Positions 35,640-48,199 of a stretch of 64,000 bases of DNA are shown piece after piece; position 1 is the stretch's first letter; each line of letters opens with the position of its first letter. A program made the translations under genes and the position numbers. The DNA is taken from positions 9,615,424 through 9,679,423 of the forward strand of contig NW_004955447.1 of the NCBI RefSeq assembly GCF_000276665.1. Direction: 5' to 3'. The notes under the pieces were generated by a model that was not told the DNA's origin, did no database searches, and saw nothing but the letters and a program-made list of their open reading frames with translations. The DNA comes from Chinchilla lanigera. Its lineage: Eukaryota > Chordata > Mammalia > Rodentia > Chinchillidae.

Positions 35640-36660
35640 ATTATTATTATTATTTAAATTTAGTTCTTCTGTGTCCAGAGAATATATTTGCTGATTTCAA
35701 GTCTTTGAAATGTAGTAAGATTAGATTTATGGCCCAACACATACATTTCTTTCCCAGAGAAAATATAATCTAATTCTAATCAAATTCTGCAAGCAGAATT
35801 GTGGAAAGAATGAAGTTCTTGAACCAAGGTACCACCGTATGTTTTCAGTTTCTGTATGTAATGTTCTATAAACACTTATTAGGTCAAGGTACTTGAATGG
35901 TTATTCAGATCGTATTACTTGTGGTTTTGTCTGCGTTATTTAGTTACTGAATGTGAGCTATGTTGGATGAATTTTCTGTTTCTCTATTTAATTTCATTAT
36001 TTTTTGCTCTGTTATTAGATAGAACCACAATTTTTATAGCAATACTTTCTTAATTTCCTAAGAATTTAATCATTATGAAATGACATTGTATGTATATCTC
36101 AGGTTGTTTCTCAGATTAATATAAGCATATAACTTGTTTCTCAGATTAATATAAGCATTTTAATATTTTTATGTGTTCAACATTTTTCAAGGATTTATTT
36201 TGCCTGAATTTAAAAGTTTCCCCCCCCCCGCCGGAACTGGGTCTTAGCTGATAAGTATATTTGTGAGCTTTTTCCCTTTGACGATAGTTTTGTATGCCAT
36301 ATGCCATCAATGACTGAAGGGAAGTTTGCATTCATTTGAGATTAGAGCCACCATTTCTCTGTAATGTCTTTTTCCCTGGCTGCTTTCAAAATTAATTTGT
36401 TTTTAGCTGTTTGCCTATGATATGACTACCATAATTTTCTTCATATGTCTCCTGTTTGAAATTTGCTGAGCTTCTTGAATCTGTATTATTATGTCTTTCA
36501 ATGAAAGTGGGAAATATGCCCCCACTACATTTTCACATTGCACGTATGTTACACCTTTGATTTTCAGCAACTCCCTGAGACTCATCCTTTTTCTGGTCTT
36601 TTTCTCCCTTTTGAAAATTAGATAGAGAATTGATTTTTACCTACATTGAAGTTTAGACTT
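35640..36660 (-). mobile_element. Old L1 fragment, antisense
   Basis: Plus-strand text follows the antisense L1 order: CCAGAGAATATATTTGCTGA, CTATAAACACTTATTAGGTC, CTGGCTGCTTTCAAAATTAA, GCTGAGCTTCTTGAATCTGT and CACGTATGTTACACCTTTGA. All frames are broken. A local 30-bp tandem duplication lies at 36104-36158 and a C10 run at 36220-36229. Confidence 0.75.
36104..36158. repeat. Perfect short tandem duplication
   Basis: The same 25-mer, beginning TTGTTTCTCAGATTAATATA, occurs at 36104-36128 and 36134-36158 (period 30) with no mismatch. It is a recent local duplication inside the old L1. Confidence 0.95.
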
Positions 36661-36704
36661 TTGTTTTTACCATGTCCATTTCCGCTTTTATACCCATCTG
36701 GTGA

Positions 36705-37375
36705 ATGACTATTTTATTTTATAACTACATATGTGTAGTACACAATGTTGACTTTATGTATGCAAAGTCAGGACATGTACATAAAGCATCTCAATTCCTC
36801 TTTTTATCCCCTTTCCCTTACCTCCTCCTTCTTCCATATCTTGATCCCCTTTGCTTTTTGTTTGTACATATTTTCAGTACATAATGTACTTCCTTGTGGG
36901 GAGTAGGTACGCGTACGTAACACATCCCGGTTCCTTCTTCCATGCCGTGTTCCTCTCCTTCATTCTTCCTTCCTCCATCACTTGATTCCCCTTCCCATTT
37001 AAGAAAGACCTCGGTAGCTATTCCCTCTTTAAATATCTTCCCCAAAGAGTTATCGACATCACATTATAGTGATACACTCATACCTATGTTTATAACAGTA
37101 CAATCAACATCTAAGTCTTGGAAACAGCCTATCTGTGCATTAACAGATGAGTGGATAAAGAAAGAGCGGCATTTACACACGATGGAGTAGAGCTTTGCCA
37201 GGAAGATGCACTGTACCATTTCTAGAAAAACAGGTGCACCTTGAGTCCACAATGTTAAGTGAAGTAAGTCAGACAGTTTAAATATCATGTGGCTTCTCTT
37301 ATATGAGAAATCCAAAATAAAAAGATACAGCAAAGTAAAAGATAGGTAATAAGAAATAGGAGGTAGATCCATCTA
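36705..37375 (-). mobile_element. L1 3' end with 5' inversion (twin priming)
   Basis: 36705-37012 is L1 3'UTR read on minus (polypurine on minus, ending in an AAATAAAAT-like tail). 37015-37375 is the end of L1 ORF2 read on plus: CTCATACCTATGTTTATAAC, AAGTCTTGGAAACAGCCTAT and AACAGATGAGTGGATAAAGA. On minus the ORF2 end is thus inverted relative to the 3'UTR, the standard twin-priming product. Possible TSD: CCATCTGGTGAATG near 36694 and CCATCTAATGTA near 37369, imperfect. Confidence 0.72.
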
Positions 37376-37904
37376 ATGTATTTTTAAATCTACAAAATAT
37401 ATTTACAGTGTGACAGTTGTCCCTTTTCTTGATTCCTATACCTCTACTAAAATTTATTCCTTTACTATTCATGTTACACTGTTACACTCTTAATTGATTA
37501 TATATAATCACTTCCTTAACATCTGTGTGTTCCAGCTGTAATATTTAACCCCTGTGTGGGCTGCTTTCTAATGTTTTAACAACAGACACCCAATTGGGTA
37601 GTATTTTCCTGGTATCTCATATGACTGTAACCTTGACATTGAAGTTTATTGTGTTTGCGGATACTTGGAATTTTACTACATTCCTGTGAAGAACTCCTGA
37701 TGTTTTAGAATTTTGGCGGCAATTGGTTGGATTCTGACCAGAAACTGACTACTGAGAAGCAGGTCAAAAGCCAGTTCATTTATTTTCTTCTTAGCTGGTC
37801 TGTTCTCATTCTCCCCAACTATGCCTGATTTGAGTCTCATGCAGAAATTTAGACTCTGGACACAGAACAAGTGTTACCACTCTAGCATTTTTAAAATTTG
37901 TTTT

Positions 37905-38070
37905 GAGCACTGAAGATTGAACCTAGGGCCATCTCATCCGAAGCAGTTTTTGTTTCACTTTGTTTATTTATTTCTGAGATATGCTCTTGTGAAATTGCCC
38001 AGGTTGACCTCCAGTTCCTCTTGCCTTGGGTTCTCTTTTTTCTCATTCTAATGCCTAGGTTTGCCTTAAA
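37905..38070 (-). mobile_element. B1-ID composite SINE
   Basis: On plus, an ID-like antisense head (TTGAGCACTGAAGATTGAAC, CTAGGGCC) is followed after a T-rich linker by antisense B1 (TTTCTGAGATATGCTCTTGT, GCCCAGGTTGACCTCCAG). Reading minus gives B1 then ID, the known dimeric rodent arrangement. It is old and 3' decayed. Confidence 0.6.
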
Positions 38071-38732
38071 TTTTTGTTTCTTTTTCTTTTCTACCCCTGA
38101 GAGAATGTATGTTTTCCATCAGAGTTTCAGACATTCCAAGTGATATTGACTTAAACTTTCCTTAGGTTACAGGATTAAAAAGAAATTTACCCTGTGGCAA
38201 CTTTGATGTATTCGCCTCATTCAAATCTCTCTGCATTATTCACTCTAGTGGCTGCAGGTTTTTGCTTTTCTTAGTCATTTGTGTATCTTTGTGAGTATTT
38301 TCTTACTTTATTTTGCATTTTGTTCTGAACTTACAGCAGTTATACCCAGGAAGTTTCTGTCTAATAGGAACAATCTTGGCTATCAAAAAGATAGAGCAGC
38401 TAATTTAAAGGGTGAAAGTAGGACTTTTCATTTATTTCACTATATTTCATATTACTAGACTTGGACCACCACTATCTACCTTATTTACAATAACTGTTTC
38501 CTAATGTATATCTTAAAGTTTATGATCTATCAATAAAATGCTCACATTATATTAAAGAAATGACATCCATTTTGACTTGCATTACATTGTCTCTCTCTCC
38601 AAGTTACGTTCCCTCAGAAGCAAGAAGCAGAATGACTTCTTGCTTTAAATTAAATGACTTTAATTCTAGTCATTGCTAAAATTATTTACAAAAATTAACA
38701 ATAATTTATTCTTTTGGGGTTGGTACTAACTT

Positions 38733-38844
38733 TTGCCCCATTCCTTTTTTTCTTTTGGTACTGGAAATCAAACTCAGGAGCTTGTGCTTGCCAGGCAGGT
38801 GCTTGTGCCACCGAGCTATATCTCCAGCCCTTGCCCCATTCCTT
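38733..38844 (-). mobile_element. ID-type SINE, perfect TSD
   Basis: The antisense body is 38747-38830: TTTTGGTACTGGAAATCAAA, CTTGTGCTTGCCAGGCAGGT, CGAGCTATATCTCCAGCCC. The TSD TTGCCCCATTCCTT is identical at 38733-38746 and 38831-38844. Confidence 0.96.
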
Positions 38845-38924
38845 AGACATTTCTGTAAAATAGACAGGTACCCAGGCATCTCCACCTCTCTCTCCATTTC
38901 ATACATATGAGCCTTTCTAAATTC

Positions 38925-39050
38925 AGATAGATGTAGATATAGATACAGGTAGATATAGATGATATAGATATAGATATCTATATATAAAGAGAGAGATACA
39001 CATAGACATAGACATAGATATAGAGAAAGAAAGAGCTAGAGATATACAGT
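38925..39050. repeat. (GATA)n-related repeat
   Basis: AGATAGATGTAGATATAGAT and further GATA/TAGA units decay into GAGAGAGA and ACATAGACATAGA units. Confidence 0.9.
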
Positions 39051-39359
39051 AATACCTTAATTCATAAACACATCTTCTTGCAAACAATTCCATTCTCAAA
39101 TAAAAGGGACAAAATTTTGCTTCTATTCACAAACTCCACACTGGGCAACAAACACAACTGGGATCATCTTCCCCACACAAATACAAACACTGCCATCTTT
39201 CCCAAAATTGAAGTCATGAACCAAGGTGCCTCTATGTACATATTGTACATGTGCACACACATAGAGATTGTCACTGAATTTCTATTTCTCCATGTCCTTG
39301 TGCTCATGCCTACATCCTTGGGCATAGCATCACCTGTGACTGTTAGAAGTCCCCTCTCT

Positions 39360-39773
39360 GAATGTGTCTTGGTTACTTTTCTCTCGTTGCTGAGACAAAG
39401 TACCCAACACCGAAAATGAAGGAAGGAAAGGTTTATTTGGCTCACAGTTTGTGGAGATTTCAGTCCATACTTGGTTGGCTCCGAGGCAGAAGACAGAAAA
39501 GCAAAGCAACAAGGGCAAAGGGGGGAATGGCAGCCGAACAGCAAAGCAGCCAGAGCAAATGGCAGAATGGCCCCAAGCAGCTTCTTTCCCTGTCTTACAT
39601 TGTAAACAGGCTACCCCCACCTAAGGGGTGTGTAGCTCTCACATAATCTCCAGGCCCTCCTCTTCCACAGGCTCAGGATGAATACAAAGTAAGCACCCTG
39701 GCTTCCTGCTGAGTCATTTAGCCAAACCTCTAGACTCCCCAAGTTGACACAATGTATCAACCATAACAGAATG
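39360..39773 (-). mobile_element. MaLR-type solo LTR (copy A), 5-bp TSD
   Basis: The 404-bp LTR runs 39365-39768, from TGTCTTGGTTACTTTTCTCT to CAACCATAACA, flanked by GAATG at 39360-39364 and 39769-39773. On minus it carries an AATAAACC polyadenylation signal near 39430, which fixes its orientation. TG...CA ends and a 5-bp TSD fit ERVL-MaLR. The 126- and 113-codon ORFs here are not genes. Confidence 0.92.
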
Positions 39774-41827
39774 TCATCTAGGCAATGACTAAGAAAAGAA
39801 CATGGCACCCATCCCTTAAGGAAGGAGTGATGATAGAACCACCTTTGAGAACACACCATGTGATTAGGATGAAAATACACGTCTCAAAAACACATCTTTG
39901 TTCATCTTTGTCTCTGCTTTACCCCGCTTGTACCACCATCTTACAGATATCTCCTAAGAGAAAAATAAATCCCTTGGAATCCATTCCCTTAGTTTGCCTT
40001 TATACACTACAAACTAAATTAGCTCCCTTTATCTCCTCCATTTTAAAAAAATTTCTTTTACTTTCTTTTTTAATGGAGAAAGTTGAAAATAATAACCAAA
40101 AAACACTGCAGAATAACCAACAGAACTCTAAGACTCTCACATTGTGTTTCCATATAGTACAGATTTGAAAATTAAATATTACATTTTCTCATCATTCTGT
40201 CACAAAAAGACAAACACTGCATTATTCTACTTACATATAGAATCTAAATTTGAAAACTCATAGCATCATAGGTAAAATGGTAGTTTCCAGGTGCCAGGGT
40301 GGGAGGGGAAAGGGAGTTGTTTAATGGGCATGGAATTTCAATTCTGTAAGATCATAAAGTTCTGGAGATAGGTTGAAAGTAGTGTATAAAAATCTAACAC
40401 TATAAAAATTGATGTTTAAAAATGGCGAAGACAGTTTTTTGTAGAGCAGAGAGAACATATGCAAAAAATGGAGATGTTTCATGTAAACTCTGAGAATAGG
40501 CTTGTTTCTCTCTATTTTAATTACTGTGCAGCATTAACTCTTAGAAATTTAGTGAAATTCTATATTATTTCTATTTTTTATTATTTTTATTCTCTTTAAA
40601 AAATAAAAAAAGAAATAAAAAAGAAAATTGACAAGATATAATATATACTCAATACACAATTTATGAATAAATATCTAAATCATAGCCAAAAACATGGGCT
40701 ACAAAGAAGGTATACTTTATATCCAGTTTGTAAGTGTTTATGTCTATAAAAATGCATAAACACATACAGACAGATCAGGATAAAACAGATTATACTGCTA
40801 TAACAAACCCCTAAATAAAATAACATGCTACCTTCTCAGAAAGGAAAAAAGAAAAAGAAAGGAAAGGAAAAATAGATTACATTTCTTAGGACTTTCAAAG
40901 CTTGGGGTCCATAGGTGACTTACAGTTTTGTAAGCATAAGCATCTCTATGGGTCAGAAGATACAAAAGTTAATCTAAACCAGTGGAGAGTGACCCTTCTC
41001 ATTAACAATGTGGAAGAGTATGTAATTATCTTGCTACAGTTGTAACAAAAATTCCAATTAGCTTTTTGACCTTTTCAGTTTCCTCTCCCTTACTTTCCTC
41101 AAGGTATGTATTAATTTATAACAGCAGGATTTTGTTTGTCTGTTTTCTCATGTCTCTATTGCTCCTGATTGTGTATCACAAAATTTGGTCTCCTGATACT
41201 TCCAGAAATTCTGTCCGGCAACTCATGATTTCTGATAAAGCTCTACCTACAAAACTAGCATCAGCAGATAGAGTTATTTAAAAGGGGAAACAATGTCCAT
41301 AAAGGCAAATTTGGAACAAAGTGGCTCACAGTAAACCATTAAGCAATAGAGACTTGGAACCATTTTCCTGGTCCAATTGACTTCAAAGAATTATTACATA
41401 GTTAAGATTAGGAGTTGGGATTGAGAAGTAATAGCAAGGATAAAAATAAATTTCACTATCCCTGCGGATATAGAATTAAATTACCTAAAGAAAAGTCACA
41501 GCACCTAAGTGGCTGTTGTGATAGATGACTAAGAGAGACACAAAACTTTAAAAATTTAGACAGGCAATCCACTTCCAACAAATTTAATTGAATATAGAAG
41601 ATTAAGAGGCAGGATTCTATCTCTCTTCAGAAAGTTGACTGTTACCTTGGAAGAGGGTTGTTATTAATGGAGCTGTGGCTTAAAATTCTTTTTGAAAATT
41701 ATGGAGGTTAATGATGCAGCATTATTAGAGTCAATTTGTCAGGAATACTGCAAATAGTCACTTTTCCTGTCTTCACAGAACTTACATAGCACTTTTCTTA
41801 AAAATTTCATTAACAGTTATATTCGTC
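39774..41827. other. No recognised feature
   Basis: A+T-rich. The 127-codon ORF at 39785-40168 starts at the LTR edge and has no recognisable domain. An AAAGAAAAAG low-complexity patch lies near 40840. Confidence 0.45.
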
Positions 41828-41916
41828 AGGCTTGGCTGTAGCTCAGGGATAGAGCACTTATCTAGCACATGCAAGGCCTGGGGTGAACCCCCACTGTGGC
41901 AGGACAATAAAATTAC
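41828..41916 (+). mobile_element. tRNA-derived SINE (ID-like)
   Basis: GGCTTGGCTGTAGCTCAGGG, AGAGCACTTATCTAGCACAT, GCAAGGCCTGGGGTGAACCC. The A-box-like TAGCTCAG is clear. The 'CTAGCACATGCAAGGCC' body matches an older subfamily rather than the young 'TGGCAAGCGCAAGG' one. Confidence 0.85.
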
Positions 41917-42439
41917 ACCAGGGAAGGTACTGTGACATTCTTAAAATGCACCAGAGTTTCTGTCTAGTGCTGGCCAGCGCTGATGGCGGATGATACTGTC
42001 ATTTAAACAGTTTCCATGAGGATCACAGGAACCAGAAAAGTTACCCAGTGAGAACACTTAACACTTCCAGCAAAGACCAAGGCCAGGGTGGTAGCCTGAA
42101 CTGTGTGACACTGAGGTGTGGTTGGTAATTCCTAAAATCCACCTAGACAGGAAGCCCACAAAGATCCTACTGTTTCTATCTATATGAAACCTCTAGTTGT
42201 AATACGCAAGGCCAAACTTGAACCACCACTACAGAAAACGGGAGCACATATGTGGGTTCACAGATCCAGAGCTGCTGCAATGAGGAGGTAACAGGGAACT
42301 CTTCAGAAAGAACCAAGCAACAACATCAGAAGCCCTTTGCCATAGGTATTATTTCACAAAAGACCAACCTACAGTTAACCAAGGTAACAACCATAAAGGA
42401 CAAATAAATATCCAAACTTACCAGGATTTAATTGCTACA

Positions 42440-42900
42440 AACTCTTCTCTGTTGCTATGAAAAAATTATACTAACTTACAGTTCTGCAAGTGAGAGTCCA
42501 GAATGCGTCTCGCTGAGCAAAAATCAGGACATCAGCATGGCTGCATTCCTCTCTGGAGGCCGAGGACAGACTTGGCCTTTAGCCTTCTCCAGTTGCTAGG
42601 AGATACTGGGGTTTTGTAGTTTCTGGACCTCTTCTGCCTTCACCGATAGCAATAACTAGCAGCGTCTGACATTACAACACTGACAGAGCCAGGGCCCCTC
42701 TTTGCCCCTCATAAGTACTTTGTGATTATATAGTGTGCAGTCAGCTAGCCCAGATAATCCCCCCGTGTTAAGACCAGTTGATTAGCCACCTATATTGCAT
42801 CACCGCATCTGTTTCCTAGCCTGGTCACAGCTTCTGCAGAGTAGGACATGGGCACGCTGGCACAGGGGCATTACTCCATCCACCCGCCTCTAAACTCAAA
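42440..42900 (-). mobile_element. MLT1-like LTR, antisense
   Basis: ACTTACAGTTCTGCAAGTGA, GACATCAGCATGGCTGCATT, CCTCTCTGGAGGCCGAGGAC and GCCCAGATAATCCCCCCGTG are in the order of antisense MLT1. It is an ancient LTR with ends not resolved. Confidence 0.8.
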
Positions 42901-45404
42901 CTTAATTTCTGGTCATTTAGCATTTTATGGAGACCTAACTGTGAAAGTGGTAATTATGAGGATCAAATAGTAGATAGAGTTTGGCCTGAGACATGCCTTA
43001 CTGCTCGGCCACATTGTCACATTTGTTCACTAACTTTAAAATAAAGGTTATCTTAAAAGAAAAGGCAAAGCAACACTTCTGAAACTATAACTCTTTGTCA
43101 TTGCAATGAAGTAAAAGCAATTCTTTATTTTTAGGAAAACTACACAGATTTGAGGCACAGCCAAAGATTTGATCTGCATAGATGCAAATGCTTGCTAATG
43201 TTGCAAATTTCACTCGCTTGTTTGCCTACTCAAAGGAGGAAGTGATCTTCCACTCGCTATTCCAAATTCAGGTTTTTTACTAGATCAAATTAACACATAT
43301 TTAGTTTAGTAATACCTGTAACATATACCTTAATTACATTTATTATAGACCTGGCAACCAGTACAAACTATAACATATAGAATATGTACATACTTTTTCT
43401 CCCCCTTTCTTCTTTTCCATCAGTGGTAGTAAATATTACAGTTTTAACCAGAAGTTAGAATTTGAAGACTGGGATTTCTATAATTTTTTTCCATAGTAAC
43501 CATACATTTAACATAGAAGTTTTTAATCCAGAGCAAAATACCCCCTTAGCATTTAGAATAGGCTGAGTGTAGTAACTCGGCTGAGCCCTGTGCCCAGCTA
43601 CAAGATGAAGGTTGATCTTACTTGATTGTCTATCTGTTCTTCTGGTTCTAGGAGATCTAAGGTTCAGGAGAAAACTTCCACCCTCAAGTACACACTGTTA
43701 ATTCTACTTCCATGAAAGATTTTTGTACACAAACGACTGATAGCTAATAGAAACTAATCAGGTGGTTTTGACTCTTGGGATACTGAGGCTAACAATCTAA
43801 AATTAGTGTATTTTCCTTGGAAGTTTGTTTAAAAAATTCAGCAATGCAATTAGGAACATTGTCCTATGGTTTTCTTGAAAGTGCTTCATCATATATACAA
43901 AATCAGTAGTAAAATTGTAAAACAATCCATAATTTGATGCAAAGAGTTAACTATAATCACTTTTTTATAATAGCATGGAAGTAAAGATTTGATACCTCAG
44001 GAAAGGCAGATTGTTGTAATAATATTCAATATCTTCTTTGGCTAAAATAAAGCAATCAGGATAATTAGGTTTATCATTTTGCAAACATTGACTGCTAGAG
44101 GACATTAAAAAAATCATCCTTTGGATATCGAAGTTGAAGAACAAATAAACCACCAAGATAATGGGATAAGGTTGCTATAGGGATTAAGTCTTCTGAGATT
44201 TCTTTGCAAAACTATTAAATGTCTAAAACTAACATCCCAGTATTTCTCAATTTACATTGTGTTTTTTGCCCTTAAGTTTCCTTGTAGATGCTAGCATGAT
44301 TGAGATATTACCTGTGGAAAAAATTTAATTTCCTAGAGGCCAAATCATGAGAATTATGATGTAACTCAGAGTAATTACAAACAGCTGGGGATAAACTGAC
44401 TGTTATTACAGTGCCCTTCCACCTTGTACAGCCAGTACAATTGCATCTAGATGCCCTGGAAAGAGCAATCTAAGTTTATAGAGTCAAGCTTAAACTTTGC
44501 AAACTTACTTTGGTGGTACAATTACGTTTGTTTAAAGAATATACATGAAATCAGAAACATAGTAACTTTGCTTTTGTTCACTATTCTTACCTCAGGCATG
44601 AGATCAACTTTTGGTAATATAAGTAGTATATAGCCTGGAGAAGCACATATTATGCTGTCAAAGAGGATTAAGATAGATGAGGACCCATACTGACTGCTTG
44701 ATTCTACCTTTATCACTGAGGGAAGCCGGAGGGATAAAGTGTAAAGTTATTACCCAGAACTTTCCCAGTTTTTATATCATTTGTTGGCACTTTCCCCTCA
44801 TCCCCAATGGCACTGCTGAGCCCCAAGCGTCAGGCTAACAGCTGCTCACAAGCTTTATGAACAAACTATAAACGACTTGTTTTTGGCTAGATGCGGGACT
44901 CAGATAAGTTCACTTCCACAGTAGACAGATTAAAGGAAGATTGAAGGCAAGTTTGAAGACTGAGAATATTCACGTAAATGAAATGCATATCCACAGAGGA
45001 GGTGGAAGATTCAAGTGGTGATGAAGAATATATTTGTCCCCTCTTCATAAGTTTATATGCTTTTGTTCACTCTGTTTTACTAGGAACAATCAACTGTGCC
45101 TGCTCTTTCCGATCCATTTCCCATCACTGCTAGGTAAGAGTAAAACAATACCTTCCTCATCACACAAACATTAAGATTTTTGTCTAAGGTAATACTACAT
45201 TTTTCTCTGAGTTCTTCTTTGGCCAGGTAGAAAAGAAAAATATTATCTTCTTCATTTGGACTTGAATGTGGCACTTAACTTTCTGTGATTCAGATTGCTA
45301 ATTCAAATAGGTGATACCGGTCTAAGAGTTAAAATGATGTGCATCTTATGCCTAGTCCAGTGCCTAATATAGGAATATTCTATATACTGCAACTTCTTTT
45401 ATTA

Positions 45405-45405
<1 letters not shown>
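42901..45405. other. No recognised feature
   Basis: About 2.5 kb of A+T-rich sequence. A stretch near 43560-43660 (GGCTGAGTGTAGTAACTCGG) could be a decayed SINE, but this cannot be supported. Confidence 0.4.

Positions 45406-45446
<41 letters not shown>
45406..45446. repeat. (CA)n microsatellite
   Basis: About 20 CA units. It gives the Thr-His run inside the 146-codon ORF at 45339-45779, which is therefore not treated as a gene. Confidence 0.97.
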
Positions 45447-45449
<3 letters not shown>

Positions 45450-46179
45450 CTTTTGAAAACAATGGTTTTCAGGCAAACCATTAGTGTTATAGCCTTCAGT
45501 AAAATCAATTATGCTGCCCTGCCTGCATGTTCTGCTAGAGAATACTTTCAGAGAAATGCACCATTGTATAGTTCACCTTGTGTGGACATTGTTGTGTACT
45601 TACACAAAAGTATAGCAATAGTAAATACATGTAAGTACATAAATTGTCACCATAGTTATAAAGTATCATTGCCAGTTACTGTGAGTGTGCATAACTGTGG
45701 TATACTCTTATTCATCTGGCAGTGCAGGGGCTTGCTGTGCAATACCTGCACAACACCTGAGTGGTGTGCTACCCTTTAATGTTATGAGGATTATACAGTT
45801 GTGAGCTGATGACATTTTTACTGCCTCATAATTTTTTATATGTAGACTATCATTGATTGAAGTATTGTTATACAGCCCATGACTGTACATTAAACACCGA
45901 AGTTAAATTGTAAGAGATAAAACACATGAGATCAGTCTACCAAGTAAATACTACTACACATACTCCCTCTCTTCAAGGATGTTTCTAAGGCTGTCTTAGC
46001 ATCCAGTGGTTTATCTTTCTCCTGAGGGGGTTGTATCTCTCCAGGGTCTGGATCACTTATCTTGTGAGGATGTACTTCCTCCATGGATGAATTGCCTTGT
46101 CTTGAGACCAGGCCCAGTGGGCTTCAGCACTTGCCCACCAAGTTCTGTAGGACATACTCAAAGCATGTGAAAGTAAATT

Positions 46180-47560
46180 CAAATTCATAAGAAAACACAC
46201 ATTTTAGGAAAGACTAGAGAGTCAACACTCTTTTAATTTTCTAAAATTAGAAAAAGAACAAAAAGACTAAAGTAAGGTAGAAGAAAGTGAAAGAACAATA
46301 TGAAGCAGAAATTAATTAAACACACTATCTCAGGGTTCACAAAGTCCAAAAGTAGATTATCTATAAAAAATAGCCAAATGAAAAATTAATAATCTATAGC
46401 TGATACTGAAAATAAAGTGAGAGGGTTTAAATGTCTGGTTTGGGGCTTAGAAGAGTCATCATTATATACCTGTAGGTATAAAAACTAATTAGGGAATTAC
46501 AAATAATTTTATGGCTACATTTATTTTAAAATGAGTAAATATTAAGCACATCCATAAAAATTATAGCTTATCAAAATTAACACAAAACACTGTACATATA
46601 AAAAACTTGAACTGTTATTTAATGAAGACACTGAATCTACTTTAAAAACTTCAGAGACTATTACAAAATTCTCTGAGAAATTTTACTTAAACATTTAAGA
46701 AAGATATCTTATTAATATATACTCTAAAAATATCTTAAGTGAGCTGGTACAACTTGAGTTAAAAAATGTTCAGAAGAGATAAAACTGAAACCCAAAGGAA
46801 AATAATAACACATGACGAACAGTTCAATTTATTCCAGGAATGTGAGCTTGATCCAATGGTGATTTTCCTTCATTAATAGATTAAAGATAAAATCAAATGG
46901 TCATCTCAATACATGAAAAATAGTGGATAAAATCTAAATCTCAGTGATAGAGTACATATGTGTAGCCATGGGTTCAATCGCCAGTACTGCCAAAAGTTAA
47001 GCAAATAAGTAAATAAATAATAAATAAATAAATCTTAAAATCTGGTAGATGTCATTATCATTTGAGATGAAGAAGAGAGCAATGATAATTTTTACAATCA
47101 TTTCTATTTAACTTAGTTTTGACTCTCCTAAACAGTAAATTAGATGAGAAAAATAAATAAACACTAAGGAGGTTCAAAGAGTGGGAAAATATATTTAACT
47201 ATTAAGAAATAAAATAATTATGAATGTTGAATATCCAGAAAGAGATTCAGAAATTTGCTGTATTGGGATTATTAAGAAGACAAATTGGCAACCCATATTT
47301 CATATAATATAAAACTCTATTGTATTTCTATATACTAACAAAAAGAAGTTATAAAATTATTTCTAAATATAAAAATAACATAAACAGCCAAAGGTCCATG
47401 AACAAATGTAGTATAAATTGTATGACCTCTATCAAAAAACTATGAAACATTATTGATAGGAATAAAAAAGGAGTTGAGTATATACAAAATGTTTGTACAT
47501 CAGCACATTTAATTTTTAAAGATGTAGATTCCTACCTATGTTCTAAAGATTCGTTTACAC
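46180..47560 (+). mobile_element. Old L1 ORF2 fragment, split by a SINE
   Basis: Plus-strand L1 ORF2 order: GCAGAAATTAATTAAACACA, TATTCCAGGAATGTGAGC, AAATCAAATGGTCATCTCAA, TATTTCTATATACTAACAAA. The RT-domain landmarks are recognisable but all frames are broken. A SINE is nested at about 46935-47034. Confidence 0.7.
46935..47034 (+). mobile_element. tRNA-derived SINE nested in old L1
   Basis: AATCTCAGTGATAGAGTACA, CCATGGGTTCAATCGCCAGT and an (AAAT)n tail. The A box is partly decayed and the B box (GGTTCAATCG) is clear. Flanking AAAATCT-rich sequence may be a decayed TSD. Confidence 0.7.
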
Positions 47561-47579
47561 CTAGTAATCCCAACAGATT

Positions 47580-47583
<4 letters not shown>

Positions 47584-47617
<34 letters not shown>
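47584..47617. repeat. (TG)n microsatellite
   Basis: Seventeen uninterrupted TG units. Confidence 0.97.
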
Positions 47618-47618
<1 letters not shown>

Positions 47619-47709
47619 AGAGATACACAGAGAAAAAAGCCTTCTGGAAAGTAATGAAAGATAATATCTTCATATTATAATGTAGGAAATAATTTTTAAA
47701 CAACTTATG

Positions 47710-47955
47710 GAAAGCATTTAACTATAACAGTGAAAGACAAATTGATATATTTTAAAAATAAGAACGTGAGTTCATCTAATAAATTATTTGATAATTAGAG
47801 GTGTTGAACATTTTTTATATAATCTTGGCTCTCTTTATGCCATGTTTTGAAGAAGATCTCTTTACATTCTTTGGTCAAATTTTACCTGGATTATTTGTCC
47901 TCTTGTTGTAGAGATGTCTGTGGTCCTCATATGTTTTGGATATTAATTGCTCAAA
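47710..47955 (-). mobile_element. Old L1 fragment, antisense
   Basis: Reverse complement reads the L1 ORF2 C-terminal stretch, with GAGCAATTAATATCCAAAAC, ACAAATAATCCAGGTAAAAT and AAAAAATGTTCAACACC. Orientation is opposite to the L1 pieces on both sides. Confidence 0.6.
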
Positions 47956-47964
47956 TACACACAT

Positions 47965-48003
<39 letters not shown>
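47956..48003. repeat. (CA)n microsatellite
   Basis: About 22 CA units, immediately 5' of a B1 SINE. Confidence 0.97.
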
Positions 48004-48005
<2 letters not shown>

Positions 48006-48180
48006 GAAGAGGTCATGTATGGTGGTACACCCTTGTAATTCCAGACCTTGGGAGGCTGAGGCAGGAGGATCATTGCAAGTTCAAGTTCAGTTAGGCCTAC
48101 CTAGTGAGTTCAAGGCCACCCTGAGCCACATAGCAAGACCAAGAAAAACCAAGAGAAAAAGAGACAGGGCAAGAGAGAAA
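48004..48180 (+). mobile_element. B1 SINE with internal duplication
   Basis: GTATGGTGGTACACCCTTGT, CCTTGGGAGGCTGAGGCAGG, GTTCAAGGCCACCCTGAGCC. The 'GTTCAAG' portion appears twice (48080 and 48108), the internal quasi-duplication typical of rodent B1. The A-rich tail is purine-mixed. Confidence 0.88.
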
Positions 48181-48199
48181 ACAACAATGTTTTAAATAA

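Noticed and set aside
39164..40168. Cluster of 90-127 codon ORFs on both strands
   Set aside because: Most overlap the MaLR LTR at 39365-39768, and the rest starts at its edge. None shows a domain.
45339..45779. 146-codon ORF, the longest in the window
   Set aside because: It runs through a CA microsatellite (Thr-His run), has no recognisable domain, and lies in A+T-rich noncoding sequence.
45960..46150. Possible processed-pseudogene or exon fragment
   Set aside because: Composition is less A+T-rich than the flanks, but there is no open frame, no recognisable product and no poly(A)/TSD.
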